Under the pieces are notes generated by a model. That model was given only the letters and a program-made list of their open reading frames with translations, ran no database searches and was not told the origin of the DNA. DNA of 64,000 nt from Aeromonas dhakensis (GTDB taxonomy: Bacteria > Pseudomonadota > Gammaproteobacteria > Enterobacterales > Aeromonadaceae), in assembly GCF_000820305.1 (NCBI RefSeq), contig NZ_CDBH01000029.1, forward strand, positions 1 through 64,000, written 5' to 3'. The position numbers and the translations under genes were made by a program. Of the stretch, positions 28,911 to 38,095 are shown piece after piece; the first letter of the stretch is position 1, and every line of letters starts with the position of its first letter.

Positions 28911-29429
28911 TCAGATGCCGCCGCCGGGCCGGCTGCGATGGCAGCTTTGCACGCCCTGGGCGATATACTTCTCGACCGATGAAACAGACACCTGCAGCTG
29001 GCTGGCGATGTCCTGATAACCGAGGCCGCCGAGGCGGGAGAGCAGCAGGGCCTGGCGGATCTTGGGGGACTGGCGTTGCAGGGCTGATGCGACGGCTCCC
29101 AGCGCCTCGCGCTGCATGGCGCGCAGCTCTTCCGAGGGGGCCTGAGCGTCGGGCTGGTAGCTTTGCTGCTCGAGGTAGCGGGCCTCCAGCGCACGCCGGC
29201 GGTAGAGATCGATCACCTTGCCCTTGGCGATCTGCATCAGATGGCGACGGCACTCGGCCGCCGTGGGGATATGTCCCTTGCGCAGCAGCTGAAGGTAGAT
29301 GTCGTGCGCCAGATCCGCGGCGTCGCAGCTATTGCCCAACCTGCGTCTTAGCAGCGAGCAGAGCCATCCGTGATGTTCCTGATACAGACGATGCAACTGC
29401 GCCTGGAAGGAGCCTGTGCCCATTTCCAC
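28911..29429 (-). CDS. ECF sigma factor, FecI-like
   Basis: 172 residues. Region 2 is visible as DAADLAHDIYLQLLRKG followed by HLMQIAKGKVIDLYRRRAL. Region 4 is ALLLSRLGGLGYQDIASQLQVSVSSVEKYIAQGVQSC, very close in style to FecI. Such factors direct RNA polymerase to iron-uptake promoters. No FecR-type anti-sigma gene is nearby and the receptor lacks a signalling domain, so control is probably by Fur (site at 29465-29491) rather than surface signalling. It is divergent from the PCP-C synthetase gene and precedes the transport operon. Confidence 0.9.
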   Translation of the reverse strand: MEMGTGSFQAQLHRLYQEHHGWLCSLLRRRLGNSCDAADLAHDIYLQLLRKGHIPTAAECRRHLMQIAKGKVIDLYRRRALEARYLEQQSYQPDAQAPSEELRAMQREALGAVASALQRQSPKIRQALLLSRLGGLGYQDIASQLQVSVSSVEKYIAQGVQSCHRSRPGGGI

Positions 29430-29464
29430 GATTTCTCTCCTGAACCTCGTGTTATTTTTATTTG

Positions 29465-29491
29465 AGAATGAAAATCATTATGGTAATCATT
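29465..29491. promoter_or_regulatory. Putative Fur box(es) between sigma and PCP-C genes
   Basis: GAGAATGAAAATCATTATGG followed by TAATCATTT contains several overlapping NATAAT-type hexamers and is the best Fur-box match in the window. It sits 36 bases from the sigma-factor start and 70 from the synthetase GTG start, so one site could repress both divergent promoters when iron is plentiful. Confidence 0.75.
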
Positions 29492-29561
29492 TGCACGGTA
29501 TCGTGTTCATCGATATATCGCAATGCCTTTCCCGCCAATTAGGGGGGAGGGGCATGCGTCC

Positions 29562-31778
29562 GTGGTTATTTCAAATAAAACAGACGTAATTCACAGGGTT
29601 ATATTTCCACAGAGAAGGAGATGGCTTTTGCTGCAATTCCATAATGAGGGGCTGCTTGAGCTGCCTGTCAGTGCCCATGAAGAGAGCTGCTGGTTGTTAC
29701 AACAACAGCAGCCCGAGCAGATAATTAAACAGGTGATGTGTTGGCCGCTCCCTGACGATATTGATATTTCGCTGTTGATATTGAGTGTTGAGTTATTAAT
29801 AAAGGAGCAGCCGGAACTCAATGCCCGTTATTTTTTCAGTGCCGATGGCGATCTATTTAAATATCAGATAAATGGCTGGTATCCCTGTCTGGAATTTCAT
29901 CGTCTGGCGGCTGAGGAGGTGGATGAGCTGGTACGGCGAGTGCAGCAGGCCCCCTGGGACAGCGCCCGCCAGCCGCCTTTCAAGGCATTGATTATCAACG
30001 CAGAAAGTAGTGTGACACTGGCGCTGGTGCTGCATCCTGTGCTTGCGGAACAGGGTTCGCCACAGACCCTGATGGCGGCGCTGAAGCAGCACTACGATCG
30101 GTTGGCTACCGGCCAGGCCGGGCAATCGCCGCTGCTGCTATCATCCCCGGCATGCATTGCCACACCAGCCTCTTGTGCCCCTGCTCATGATGTCGGCAAG
30201 AATATTTCACGGATTATTCTTGAGGAGTTTCGCCGTGCCTTGTCATCGCCCGATATGGGACCGGATGATGACTTTTTTGATAATGGTGGTCACTCCCTGC
30301 TGGCGACCAGAATTATTGGGAAATTACTGAGCGAGCACGGTATCGAGTGCCGCTTCAACGACTTTTTCGAATCGCCGACGGCGGCTGCCCTGGCACGCAA
30401 GGCCGTGATATCAGAGCAGGCTTCACTACCGGAAGCCGTCTCGGAAAATAACAGGGCACCGGCTCCGCTCGCCCTGGCGCAGGCCTCTCTGTGGCGGGCT
30501 TATGAAGCCCACGACTTTGGCACCATTTTTAATCTTCCCTTTGCCCTCGATTTTATTGACGAGGTGGACGAGTCCCTGTTTGCTCGCGCCTTTGCCGATA
30601 TTATCGAGCGCCACGCCAGTTTGCGGACCCTGTTCATGACGCAGGATGGCGAAGTGCGGCAACGCATTCTCCCGGTCGATCAGCTGGCCGGCTATCGCTG
30701 GTTCTGGGGCAGTGCCGAGTCGCAGGGGATGACCCTGGCCGACGCAGCGGCCCATCGCTTCGACCTGACCCGGGAACTGCCGCTGCGGATCCGTTTCCTG
30801 CGCGATCCGGCCACGGGGCGCCAGCAGCTCTCCTTGCTGGTACACCACATGGTGGTGGACGAGTGGTCCATCAACCTGATGATGGGGGAGCTGGCCCAGG
30901 CTTACCTGGCTCGCGCCGCCGGAATTGCCCCCCGCTGGGATGCACCGGCGCCGGCGTTTCACGATTTTGCCCGCCGGCAGGCGGCGGATGGGATCAACGA
31001 GACGCACCTGTCCTACTGGACCCGTCTGCTGCACGGCGCCGTGCCGGCTTCCCGCCGTCCTCCCTTGCCGGTGATGCCCCTGCAGGGGGAAACCTGGGCC
31101 GCCCGCTGGCACGAGTGGCAGCCGGCCGAGGGCACGCTGGCCCGGCTCTATGAGCTGGCCCGCGCCCACGATGCCTCCCTCTTTACCCTGATGTACACGG
31201 CCATCGCCCTCTCCTTGCACCAGCTGGGTCAGGCTGAGGAGATCCTGATCGGTACCTCGACCTCGGGGCGCACCGATCCCGCCTTCTTCGACTCGGTGGG
31301 CTATTTCACTACCATGGTGGCGCATCGGGTGTCGTTTGCCGCGACCACCCGGTTTGGCGATCTGTTGCGCCAGGTGACCCGCACCATCAACGACTCACTC
31401 TGCTATGCGGATGTGCCGCTCGAACAGATCCAGCAGGGATTGGGCATGACGCCTGCCGACGGCTTGCTGTTCGACGTCTACATCCAGATCCACGCCAGCA
31501 ACGCCCTCAACGGCCGTCTGCCGACCCCGGCGGGCGAGGGGCTGCGCTACCGCCAGATCGATGCGGACAAGACCGAAACCATGTTCGGCCTGCAGTTCGA
31601 GATCATGGAGGATGTGCTGGACGATGAGCGGCGGCTGCGGCTGGTCATTACTTACCGGGACGGACGCTACAGCCCGGCCCAGATACAGACTCTCTGTGCC
31701 CTGCTTGACCGGTTGCTCGAACAGCTGGTGCGGGAGGGTACCGCCAGCCCGCTCGCAGCCCTGGCCCCACAGGTGTGA
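29562..31778 (+). CDS. Siderophore NRPS, PCP-C (AngM-like)
   Basis: 738 residues from a GTG at 29562, chosen because AGGGGGGAGGGG lies nine bases upstream; an ATG at 29523 has no ribosome-binding site. Residues 1-210 look like the N-lobe of a condensation domain whose HHxxxDG site is degraded to HPVLAEQG. A peptidyl carrier follows with NGGHSLLATRI (Ser245), then a full condensation domain with HHMVVDEWS (His429; DE replaces the usual DG). This is the layout of V. anguillarum AngM, whose carrier holds the amino acid and whose C domain joins it to N-hydroxyhistamine. There is no thioesterase. The 5' quarter is AT-richer than the rest. Confidence 0.9.
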   Translation: MVISNKTDVIHRVIFPQRRRWLLLQFHNEGLLELPVSAHEESCWLLQQQQPEQIIKQVMCWPLPDDIDISLLILSVELLIKEQPELNARYFFSADGDLFKYQINGWYPCLEFHRLAAEEVDELVRRVQQAPWDSARQPPFKALIINAESSVTLALVLHPVLAEQGSPQTLMAALKQHYDRLATGQAGQSPLLLSSPACIATPASCAPAHDVGKNISRIILEEFRRALSSPDMGPDDDFFDNGGHSLLATRIIGKLLSEHGIECRFNDFFESPTAAALARKAVISEQASLPEAVSENNRAPAPLALAQASLWRAYEAHDFGTIFNLPFALDFIDEVDESLFARAFADIIERHASLRTLFMTQDGEVRQRILPVDQLAGYRWFWGSAESQGMTLADAAAHRFDLTRELPLRIRFLRDPATGRQQLSLLVHHMVVDEWSINLMMGELAQAYLARAAGIAPRWDAPAPAFHDFARRQAADGINETHLSYWTRLLHGAVPASRRPPLPVMPLQGETWAARWHEWQPAEGTLARLYELARAHDASLFTLMYTAIALSLHQLGQAEEILIGTSTSGRTDPAFFDSVGYFTTMVAHRVSFAATTRFGDLLRQVTRTINDSLCYADVPLEQIQQGLGMTPADGLLFDVYIQIHASNALNGRLPTPAGEGLRYRQIDADKTETMFGLQFEIMEDVLDDERRLRLVITYRDGRYSPAQIQTLCALLDRLLEQLVREGTASPLAALAPQV

Positions 31779-31782
31779 TGGC

Positions 31783-31806
31783 GTGAGCCCCCGCAAGGGG
31801 GCTCAC
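31783..31806. terminator. Bidirectional terminator-like hairpin
   Basis: GTGAGCCCCC / GGGGGCTCAC, a 10-bp perfect stem with a GCAA tetraloop, sits between the convergent stops of the PCP-C and monooxygenase genes (31778 and 31815). T-runs are short, so termination strength is uncertain. Confidence 0.75.
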
Positions 31807-31814
31807 TGTTTGGC

Positions 31815-33134
31815 TCAGTCGGTCGGCAGACCGTAGTGCTGGAAGGTGGTGCGGGTGGGCAGGTGGTAATGGGCGCGGCCCAGCAGCTGGTTGAGGATGC
31901 GGGCATTGCGGTTGGGCCCGAGCCCCAGATCCGGCGAGCCTACCCCCTGCTGGAAGATGTCGGCGTTGTGGATGAAGACCCGGCCAGTGCCCCGATCGGC
32001 GCGGCGGGCGGTGAAGTCCTCCTGCACTATGCAGTCCCCCTGTTCGTCCACGGCCAGCACCTCACTCTTCAATTGTTCGAACCAGGCGGGCCAGGCATGG
32101 GCATAGCCGGTGGCGGCCACCACGGCATCGGCCTCGAGGGTACAACGCTGATCGAGCTGGGTGTGGTGGCAGGTCAGACGCAGGGCGCCGTCGCTCAGGA
32201 CTTCGGCCGCCTCCAGATTGCAGCTGGAGAAGAGGGTCAGCCCGGGTGTCTGGCCGCCGATGGATCGCTCGTAGAGCAGGTCGAACAGGGCGCCTATGGT
32301 CGCGAAGCTGATCCCCTTGTAGAGCATCCCCTGCCCGGCCACGATGGCGCGCCGTTTCTCCCGCGGGATGCGCTGGAAATAGTCCATGTAGCCGGGGGTG
32401 AAGCACTCCTGCCCCAGCTTGGAGTACTCCATGGGGTGGAAGCCGGGGGCCCGGGTGATCCACTGGATGGCCGCCCCGGCGGCCACCCGCTCCGGCGTGA
32501 GCGTCTGGAACAGGGCCAGCACGCACTCGGCCGCACTCTGCCCCGAGCCGACCACGGTCACCCGGCGGCAGGCGGCCAGGCGCTCCCTGGCGTGCAGGAA
32601 GTCGGCGGAGTGCAGCAGATTCTGATGATCGATCCCCTGCGCCCAGGCTGGCAGGGCCGGACGGGTGCCGATGCCGATGGCTAGATCACGGCTCTGGTAG
32701 TGGTGGGGCTGGCCGTCGGCGTCGCGGCTCTCGAGGCAGAAACGCTCCTTGCCCGCATCGTAATGCACCGCCACCACCTCTTCGCCAAAGCGGCAGCCGG
32801 GGAGCTGCTCGGCGGCCCAGCGGCAGTAGTGGTCATACTCGCGGCGCGGGATCTGGAAGTGGTCGTAGTAGTAGAAGGGGTAGAGCCGGTCGTGCCGGTG
32901 CAGATAGTTGAGGTAGCTCAGCGGATGGGTCGGGTCGGCCAGGGTGACCAGGTCGGCCAGGAAGGGCACCTGCAGCGTGGTGCCCGGCAGCAGGAGCCCC
33001 TGGTGCCAGCTGAAGGCCGGTTTGCGGTCCAGAAACACCCCGCTCAGCTCGGGATGCCGGTCCAGCAGGGCCGCCAGCCCCAGGTTGAAGGGGCCGATGC
33101 CGACCCCGGCGATATCCACGTGTGTGGTCTCCAT
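31815..33134 (-). CDS. Siderophore amine N-monooxygenase (probably histamine N-hydroxylase)
   Basis: 439 residues from the ATG at 33134 (METTHVDIAG), preceded by GGGAG; an upstream in-frame TTG is unsupported. It is a flavin- and NADPH-dependent lysine/ornithine/diamine hydroxylase: FAD motif GVGIGPFNLGLAALL, substrate-side WHQGLLLPGTTLQVPFLADLVTLADP, NADPH motif GSGQSAAECVL, and the C-terminal ATGYAHAWP. In anguibactin and acinetobactin pathways the counterpart (AngU, BasC) hydroxylates histamine. With a histidine decarboxylase in the same island, histamine is the inferred substrate. It is 51 bases downstream of the Cy-Cy-A gene in one operon. Confidence 0.9.
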   Translation of the reverse strand: METTHVDIAGVGIGPFNLGLAALLDRHPELSGVFLDRKPAFSWHQGLLLPGTTLQVPFLADLVTLADPTHPLSYLNYLHRHDRLYPFYYYDHFQIPRREYDHYCRWAAEQLPGCRFGEEVVAVHYDAGKERFCLESRDADGQPHHYQSRDLAIGIGTRPALPAWAQGIDHQNLLHSADFLHARERLAACRRVTVVGSGQSAAECVLALFQTLTPERVAAGAAIQWITRAPGFHPMEYSKLGQECFTPGYMDYFQRIPREKRRAIVAGQGMLYKGISFATIGALFDLLYERSIGGQTPGLTLFSSCNLEAAEVLSDGALRLTCHHTQLDQRCTLEADAVVAATGYAHAWPAWFEQLKSEVLAVDEQGDCIVQEDFTARRADRGTGRVFIHNADIFQQGVGSPDLGLGPNRNARILNQLLGRAHYHLPTRTTFQHYGLPTD

Positions 33135-33185
33135 AAACACTCCCAAAGGAAAGGTGATGCGCCCCGGCCATGCCGGGGCGCAGGG

Positions 33186-36100
33186 TCAGGTGTGCACGCT
33201 GGCCAGCAGCCCCTCGACGTCGGCTGCCGTGCGGCAGGCCAGCAGCTGGCCCGGTGACAGCTCCACGGCGAAGCGTTCGCGCAGCCGGGCAGAAATGGTC
33301 TTCAGGTGCTGGGGCCGCAACCCCAGCGCGGTAAAGGGTTGCCGGCTGTCGGCACTGCCCGGTGCCGCGCCCAGCACCTCCAGATAGATGTCGAGTACCC
33401 CGTGACGGGGGGCGGGTTGCGCCAGCAGGTGGCGTGCGGCGGGCTTGTCCGGCTTGCCGTTGGCGGTGAGGGGCAGCTGCGCGACGGCCAGGGCGCGGGT
33501 CGGCACATGGGAGGCCGGCAACTGCGCCCGGGCAAACTCGCGCAGGGCGGCCGGGTCCAGCCGGTGGCCGGTGGCGCAGACGTAGAGCAGCCCGATCCCC
33601 AGCTCTCCTTGTTGCTCGTCGCCGTACTCCACCACCAGCACCTGGGCGAGGGCCGGATGGGTGATGAGGGCACTCTCGACGTCGGGCAGCGAGACACGCA
33701 CCCCGCGCACCTTGATGTAACCGTTGACCCGGCTGTCGAACAGCAGGGTGCCGTCGCGGCGGTAGCGGCCCCGGTCGCCGGTGCGAAACGCACGCACCGG
33801 CTGGCCCCTGTCATCGGTGAGGGTGACGAAGTCGGTCTGGACGAGCTGCCCCTGTTCTAGGTAGCCGAGGGCCAGGTTGACGCCGCTGGTATGGATGCGG
33901 CCCGCCACCCCGAGCGGGCAGTGTTCACCGCGCTCGTCCAGCAGCCAGTAGGCATTGCCCGGCAGTGGTGTGCCATAGGGGATTCGCTGCCTATCGTCGG
34001 CGCTTATCTCGTGCCAGATGCTCCAGATGGTGGTTTCAGTCGGCCCGCCGAGGGAGAAGAGACGGGCGGCGGGCAGGCCGCTGCGCAGGCGCTCTATGAT
34101 GCCCGGCTTGATGTAATCCCCCCCCAGGGCGACGAGCCGCAGACTCTGCAGCGTGTCGACCGGGTGGCAGGCGAGCAGCATCTCCAGCATGGCCGGCACC
34201 GAACACCAGAGGGTGATGCCGTGGCGCGCGATGAGCCGGCCCCAGTGCACCGCGTCCTTGTCGGCGCCGGGCTCCGGCAGCACCAGGGTGGCGCCGGCGG
34301 TCAGGCAGCCAAACACGTCGAAGACCGACATGTCGTGGTGCAGCGGGGTGACGGAGAGAAACCTGTCCTGCTCTGTGATGTTCCAGCGCTGCAGGGTGCT
34401 GCCGATCACGTTGGCGGTGGCCTGGTTGCTCAGCACCACGCACTTGGGGCGCCCCGTGGTGCCTGAGGTGTAGAGGTAGTAGGCCGGCGTGGTGTGGGCA
34501 CTGCGCCCCGCCCAGGGCGTGCCGAGGGGGGCGTCGGAGCCGGCCAGCAGGGTGGCCGGGGTCAGCGTGGGGTGGCCCGTCTCTGCGCCTGGCTCTGCCA
34601 CCACCAGGTCGGGGCAGCAGTTGTCCAGCAGATAGCGGCGGCGTTCAGCTGGCGAGGCAGCATCGACGGGCACCCAGATGATGCCGCTGAGGGCGCAGGC
34701 CAGGGTCACCATGGTGTGCTCGGGACTGCGCGGCAGGCAGATGGCGACGACCTGCCCGGCCTCGATGCCGGCCTCGCTCAGGGCATGCATCACGCGCCCC
34801 ACGCCGTGACCAAGCTCCCGGTAGCTGAACCGTCGTTCCCCCTGGCTCAGGGCCACAGCCTCGTGCTGCGGATGGAACAGGCGATCGGCGATGCGCTGCA
34901 GGAAGTCGGTGTGGCAGGCGGCGTCCGGCAGGCTGTTGTGACGGGCATGGGTGGGGGTGACCAGATCCGGGAGGTGAAATGCCTTTCCCTCCGCCAGCCG
35001 GGCCACGGCACGCGCCATGGCCGCGAGCAGATCGCTTACCAGCGCGGCCTCCAGAGCCTCGCTGGCGTAGTCGATGTCGAGCACCAGGGTACCGTCGGCC
35101 TGCTGGCTGATGCGGATGTCCATGGCGACCTGGGGTGTCTGGGTCAGCCCCCCTTGCCACTGCATGGGGCTCTCTGGCGCGGCCACCGGCCAGGCCAGTC
35201 CGTTGGTGATGACCACGGGCAGGGCGGGCCCGCCGCCATGGGTCTCCACCAGCTGGCGGGCGATATCGACCCCGGAGAAGGCGAGCCGATCCAGCCCCTC
35301 CATGACGTCCTGCTGCAGGATGTGGGCCCGCTCCAGCAGGGTGCCCTCCGCGGGCTGCCAGGTGAGAGCGATAAAGCTGGATCGGTTGGTCAGCGGCCCG
35401 CCGGGTGGCGGGGCCACCGGCACGGCCACGCAGAGATCCCCCTCGTCGCGCCAGCGGGAGAGCACCTCCAGGATGACGGCCATCAGGGTGGTGTTCTTGA
35501 ACAGGTGCTGGCGGGCACCCAGCTTGTAGAGCGCGGCCGCCTGCCCGGCAGGTATGTGTTGCCGCTGGCGTGCGTAGCGGGCACTGCGCAGACCTTCGAG
35601 CGGCTGGGTCCATGGCAGGCGCGGTGGCCCCTCCAGTCTGGCCAGCTTGCGCCGCCAGTAGTCCCCGGCTTGCTCCCGCTGCGCCGCCGTGGGCTCGTGA
35701 GCGGGCGGAGAGGGCAGCGCGGGGGCCACTATTCCTTCGAACAGTTCGCGCATCAGGGTGGCGATGGCGTGTCCATCCAGGATTAGGGCATCGATGCGCA
35801 CGAAGGCGACCAGCTCGTCTCCCGGCAGGTGCAGCAGGGTCAGCTCCCAGGGGGACTGCGTCAGGTCGAACAGGGCATGGCTGTATGCCTCCCGGTGGCG
35901 AGCGAGCCTGGGAGCCACCTCCTCTTCGGTCAGCTGACGCAGGTCCTGTTCGTGCAGATTGAGGCGCGCCTCGTCATCGACGATCTGTACCAGGCGGTCG
36001 GCATCGATGCGGGTACGCAGCGCATCGTGGCGCTGCACCATCTCCCGCAGGCGGGCGCGCAGCAGCGCCGGCTCCATCTTGCCGCGGTACTCCCGGTACT

Positions 36101-37484
36101 CCTGCATGGCGACCCCTCCGAGCGGAAACTGGGTTGTGCGCCCGAGCAGGTAGGCCTGCTGCAGCGACGTCAGGGGGGCCTCTCGGCGGCGGCGCAACTG
36201 GGCGTCGAGCAGGGCGGGATCCCGCGCCAGCTGGCGCAGATGTGCCACCAGATCGTCGAAGAGGGCGGTGATCCAGGGGCGCGGCAGGGCATCGAGGCGG
36301 ACGTCCCAGTTGATGAGCAGTTCGCCGCGCAGGCGCACCAGCTGGGCATCCAGCGCCACCTGGGGGCCCTGGGAGATGACCCAGTTCATGGCGCCGAAGA
36401 CCCTGTGCACCCGTTCGTCAAACAGCGAGCCCCCTTCCAGATCCAGGGCGGCGGTGAAGACGATGGGGGCCAGCTGGGCCGAGCCGTGGTGGCGGGAGAG
36501 GTCGCGCATCACCGCCACGCCGGAATAGGCGCCGTGGCCGAGGCGCTGGTGCCATTGGGCCGCCAGTTGCCGGCACAGCGCATCCAGCGTGCCGGCCTGG
36601 TCAAGGTCCACGTCCACCAGGGTGAGGTTGGCGAACTCGCCGGCGATCCGCTGCTCGTTGCCAAGCACGGGCTCGCGCCAGAAGAAGGGGACATTGAGGC
36701 GAAAATGTCTGTCGCCGGTGGCCTTGCCCAGGGCGTGGGCGAAGAGGCCCAGCATCAGGCTGGAGAGGGTCAGGCGCCGCTGCCGTGCCAGGGTGGTGAG
36801 GGCCTGGCAGGTGGCGGCATCCAGGGTGGCGCTGAGGCGCTCGCTGGTGGGGGGAGTCTGCTGCGGAACGGTCGGCAGGGTGGGCGCCGGCGCCAACGTT
36901 GGCAGCTGTTGTCGCCACCACTGCCGATCCTGTTCCCGACGCTCACGCAGGCGCGTCTGCACCGCCTCGTGCCAGGCAAAAAACGAGGGGGCCGGCGGCG
37001 GCGTCCACGCCGGCTCTTCGTACCACCGGGCCAGATCGGCGAGCAGGATCCGCACGCTGGAGGGATCGACGGCCATCATGTCGGTGTCGATGTGCAGCCG
37101 CTGGCGCTGGTTTGCCAGCCGGGTGACGGAGAAGCGGGCCGCCTGACCCCGGCTCAGATCGAGTTGCTGATGGGTCCACTCCTGCCGCTTGCGGGCCAGG
37201 GCATCGGCCAGTGGCTGGCCGCTCAGGGAGCGGAAATCATCTATCTCCAGCACGGCCGGGGCAGGATCCCCCAGCGTTTGAGCGCCGTCCCGGGTGACGG
37301 TCAGGCGCAGCATGGGGTGCGCCTGATAGAGACGCTCCAGCGCACCGTGCAGGCGCGCCAGATCGAGGGCCGGGCCGTCAAACTCGGCGTAGAGGTGGGC
37401 ACTGACGCCCCCCAGATGGGCATGCGCGCTGCGTCCCATCCAGCAAGCCGCCTGCATCGCGGTCAGTTCTTTCATCTCATTCAT
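33186..37484 (-). CDS. Siderophore NRPS, Cy-Cy-A with inactive carrier domain
   Basis: 1432 residues from the ATG at 37484. Cyclisation domain 1 (about 5-425) has an intact DxxxxDxxS (Asp135, Asp140, Ser143); Cy2 (about 435-850) has DxxxxD but Ala573 for the serine. The adenylation domain (about 870-1350) has [22 protein letters not shown] and the catalytic Lys1344 in TANGKPDK. The C-terminal carrier reads LGLRPQHL, with Pro1391 (codon 33312-33314) where the phosphopantetheine serine should be. The protein looks like a fusion of AngN (Cy-Cy) and AngR (A with a dead carrier). It should activate Ser, Thr or Cys, load it in trans, and form the oxazoline or thiazoline. The upstream frame runs into a Fur-like site. 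Confidence 0.9.
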   Translation of the reverse strand: MNEMKELTAMQAACWMGRSAHAHLGGVSAHLYAEFDGPALDLARLHGALERLYQAHPMLRLTVTRDGAQTLGDPAPAVLEIDDFRSLSGQPLADALARKRQEWTHQQLDLSRGQAARFSVTRLANQRQRLHIDTDMMAVDPSSVRILLADLARWYEEPAWTPPPAPSFFAWHEAVQTRLRERREQDRQWWRQQLPTLAPAPTLPTVPQQTPPTSERLSATLDAATCQALTTLARQRRLTLSSLMLGLFAHALGKATGDRHFRLNVPFFWREPVLGNEQRIAGEFANLTLVDVDLDQAGTLDALCRQLAAQWHQRLGHGAYSGVAVMRDLSRHHGSAQLAPIVFTAALDLEGGSLFDERVHRVFGAMNWVISQGPQVALDAQLVRLRGELLINWDVRLDALPRPWITALFDDLVAHLRQLARDPALLDAQLRRRREAPLTSLQQAYLLGRTTQFPLGGVAMQEYREYRGKMEPALLRARLREMVQRHDALRTRIDADRLVQIVDDEARLNLHEQDLRQLTEEEVAPRLARHREAYSHALFDLTQSPWELTLLHLPGDELVAFVRIDALILDGHAIATLMRELFEGIVAPALPSPPAHEPTAAQREQAGDYWRRKLARLEGPPRLPWTQPLEGLRSARYARQRQHIPAGQAAALYKLGARQHLFKNTTLMAVILEVLSRWRDEGDLCVAVPVAPPPGGPLTNRSSFIALTWQPAEGTLLERAHILQQDVMEGLDRLAFSGVDIARQLVETHGGGPALPVVITNGLAWPVAAPESPMQWQGGLTQTPQVAMDIRISQQADGTLVLDIDYASEALEAALVSDLLAAMARAVARLAEGKAFHLPDLVTPTHARHNSLPDAACHTDFLQRIADRLFHPQHEAVALSQGERRFSYRELGHGVGRVMHALSEAGIEAGQVVAICLPRSPEHTMVTLACALSGIIWVPVDAASPAERRRYLLDNCCPDLVVAEPGAETGHPTLTPATLLAGSDAPLGTPWAGRSAHTTPAYYLYTSGTTGRPKCVVLSNQATANVIGSTLQRWNITEQDRFLSVTPLHHDMSVFDVFGCLTAGATLVLPEPGADKDAVHWGRLIARHGITLWCSVPAMLEMLLACHPVDTLQSLRLVALGGDYIKPGIIERLRSGLPAARLFSLGGPTETTIWSIWHEISADDRQRIPYGTPLPGNAYWLLDERGEHCPLGVAGRIHTSGVNLALGYLEQGQLVQTDFVTLTDDRGQPVRAFRTGDRGRYRRDGTLLFDSRVNGYIKVRGVRVSLPDVESALITHPALAQVLVVEYGDEQQGELGIGLLYVCATGHRLDPAALREFARAQLPASHVPTRALAVAQLPLTANGKPDKPAARHLLAQPAPRHGVLDIYLEVLGAAPGSADSRQPFTALGLRPQHLKTISARLRERFAVELSPGQLLACRTAADVEGLLASVHT

Positions 37485-37528
37485 GGCGTTGACAACTTGT
37501 CGTGTTTCGTTGTTTATATATTTAAAGG

Positions 37529-37547
37529 TGAGAATGATTTTCATTTC
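37529..37547 (-). promoter_or_regulatory. Putative Fur box upstream of Cy-Cy-A gene
   Basis: TGAGAATGATTTTCATTTC has the inverted GAAAAT...ATTTTC core of Fur sites and shares its GAGAATGA half with the site at 29465. It is centred about 54 bases before the Cy-Cy-A start and 228 bases before the divergent aryl-carrier gene. Confidence 0.7.
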
Positions 37548-37619
37548 AAGGTTAATTTATTCCGTCAACCCATATGGTTATATCGATAAGTCGCTTAATT
37601 AAATTGGCATCAGTCGTGG

Positions 37620-37728
37620 CCAGAGATGACTCTGGACGGTATTTCAGACCGGTATGGCGAAACCTATTTTTTGGCAGCCGTCGATCCAGTTTTCAGCAAT
37701 TGGGTGGGAGCGGTGATTAAACAATCAC
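37620..37728. other. AT-rich leader with two small inverted repeats
   Basis: The 281-base gap between the Cy-Cy-A and aryl-carrier genes holds no gene. Besides the Fur-like site it contains CCAGAG-ATGA-CTCTGG (37620-37635) and GTGATT-AAAC-AATCAC (37713-37728). Both could form in the 5' leader of the aryl-carrier transcript. No known riboswitch pattern was recognised. Confidence 0.35.
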
Positions 37729-37765
37729 GACTAGAAATAACCATGACAGACAGTGAGGAAATAAC

Positions 37766-38005
37766 ATGAGCAGGCCTACATTCATGACCCGTGAGTGGTT
37801 GAATGAACGAGTACAGAGCTTGGTGGAGGAGGGGGAGCTGGATCCGGAGGAGAGTCTGGTGCTGTATGGGCTGGACTCCCTCAGCATCATGCGCTTTACC
37901 GCAGAGCTGAAGGCACAGGGGGTCGATGTCGGCTTTGACGAGCTGGCGCGCAGGCCCACCCTGTCAGCCTGGTGGGAGCTCCTGAGCGGCTCCCAGGCGG
38001 CCTGA
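37766..38005 (+). CDS. Freestanding aryl carrier protein (ArCP)
   Basis: 79 residues. The phosphopantetheine site is LYGLDSLSIMRF (Ser37). The flanking pattern YGLDS...VDVGFDELARRPTLSAWWELLS matches the carrier half of EntB/VibB/AngB isochorismatases, not an amino-acid carrier. No isochorismatase domain is attached. It should carry 2,3-dihydroxybenzoate, loaded in trans by a DHB-AMP ligase coded elsewhere, and donate it to the Cy domain. The ATG at 37766 has GAGG seven bases upstream. The histidine decarboxylase follows 90 bases later, probably in the same transcript. Confidence 0.85.
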   Translation: MSRPTFMTREWLNERVQSLVEEGELDPEESLVLYGLDSLSIMRFTAELKAQGVDVGFDELARRPTLSAWWELLSGSQAA

Positions 38006-38095
38006 CTGGCTGTATATATTCAATCAATTTCACGCATTGCTCTTATCATTCAGCAAGGGCGGCGCCAGGTCATGGCGCTCGCCACGGACACCATC

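Noticed and set aside
29523..29561. ATG at 29523 as start of the PCP-C synthetase
   Set aside because: No ribosome-binding site precedes it, whereas the GTG at 29562 follows a very strong purine-rich site at the right distance.
37485..37544. ATG at 37544 as start of the Cy-Cy-A synthetase
   Set aside because: It lies inside a Fur-like site and has no ribosome-binding site; the Cy domain family begins close to the ATG at 37484.
33186..38005. Treating the 79-residue carrier as a spare amino-acid carrier replacing the dead one
   Set aside because: Its sequence pattern (YGLDS...LARRPTLSAWW) is that of aryl carriers of EntB type, so it more likely holds dihydroxybenzoate; the PCP-C protein already has an intact amino-acid carrier.
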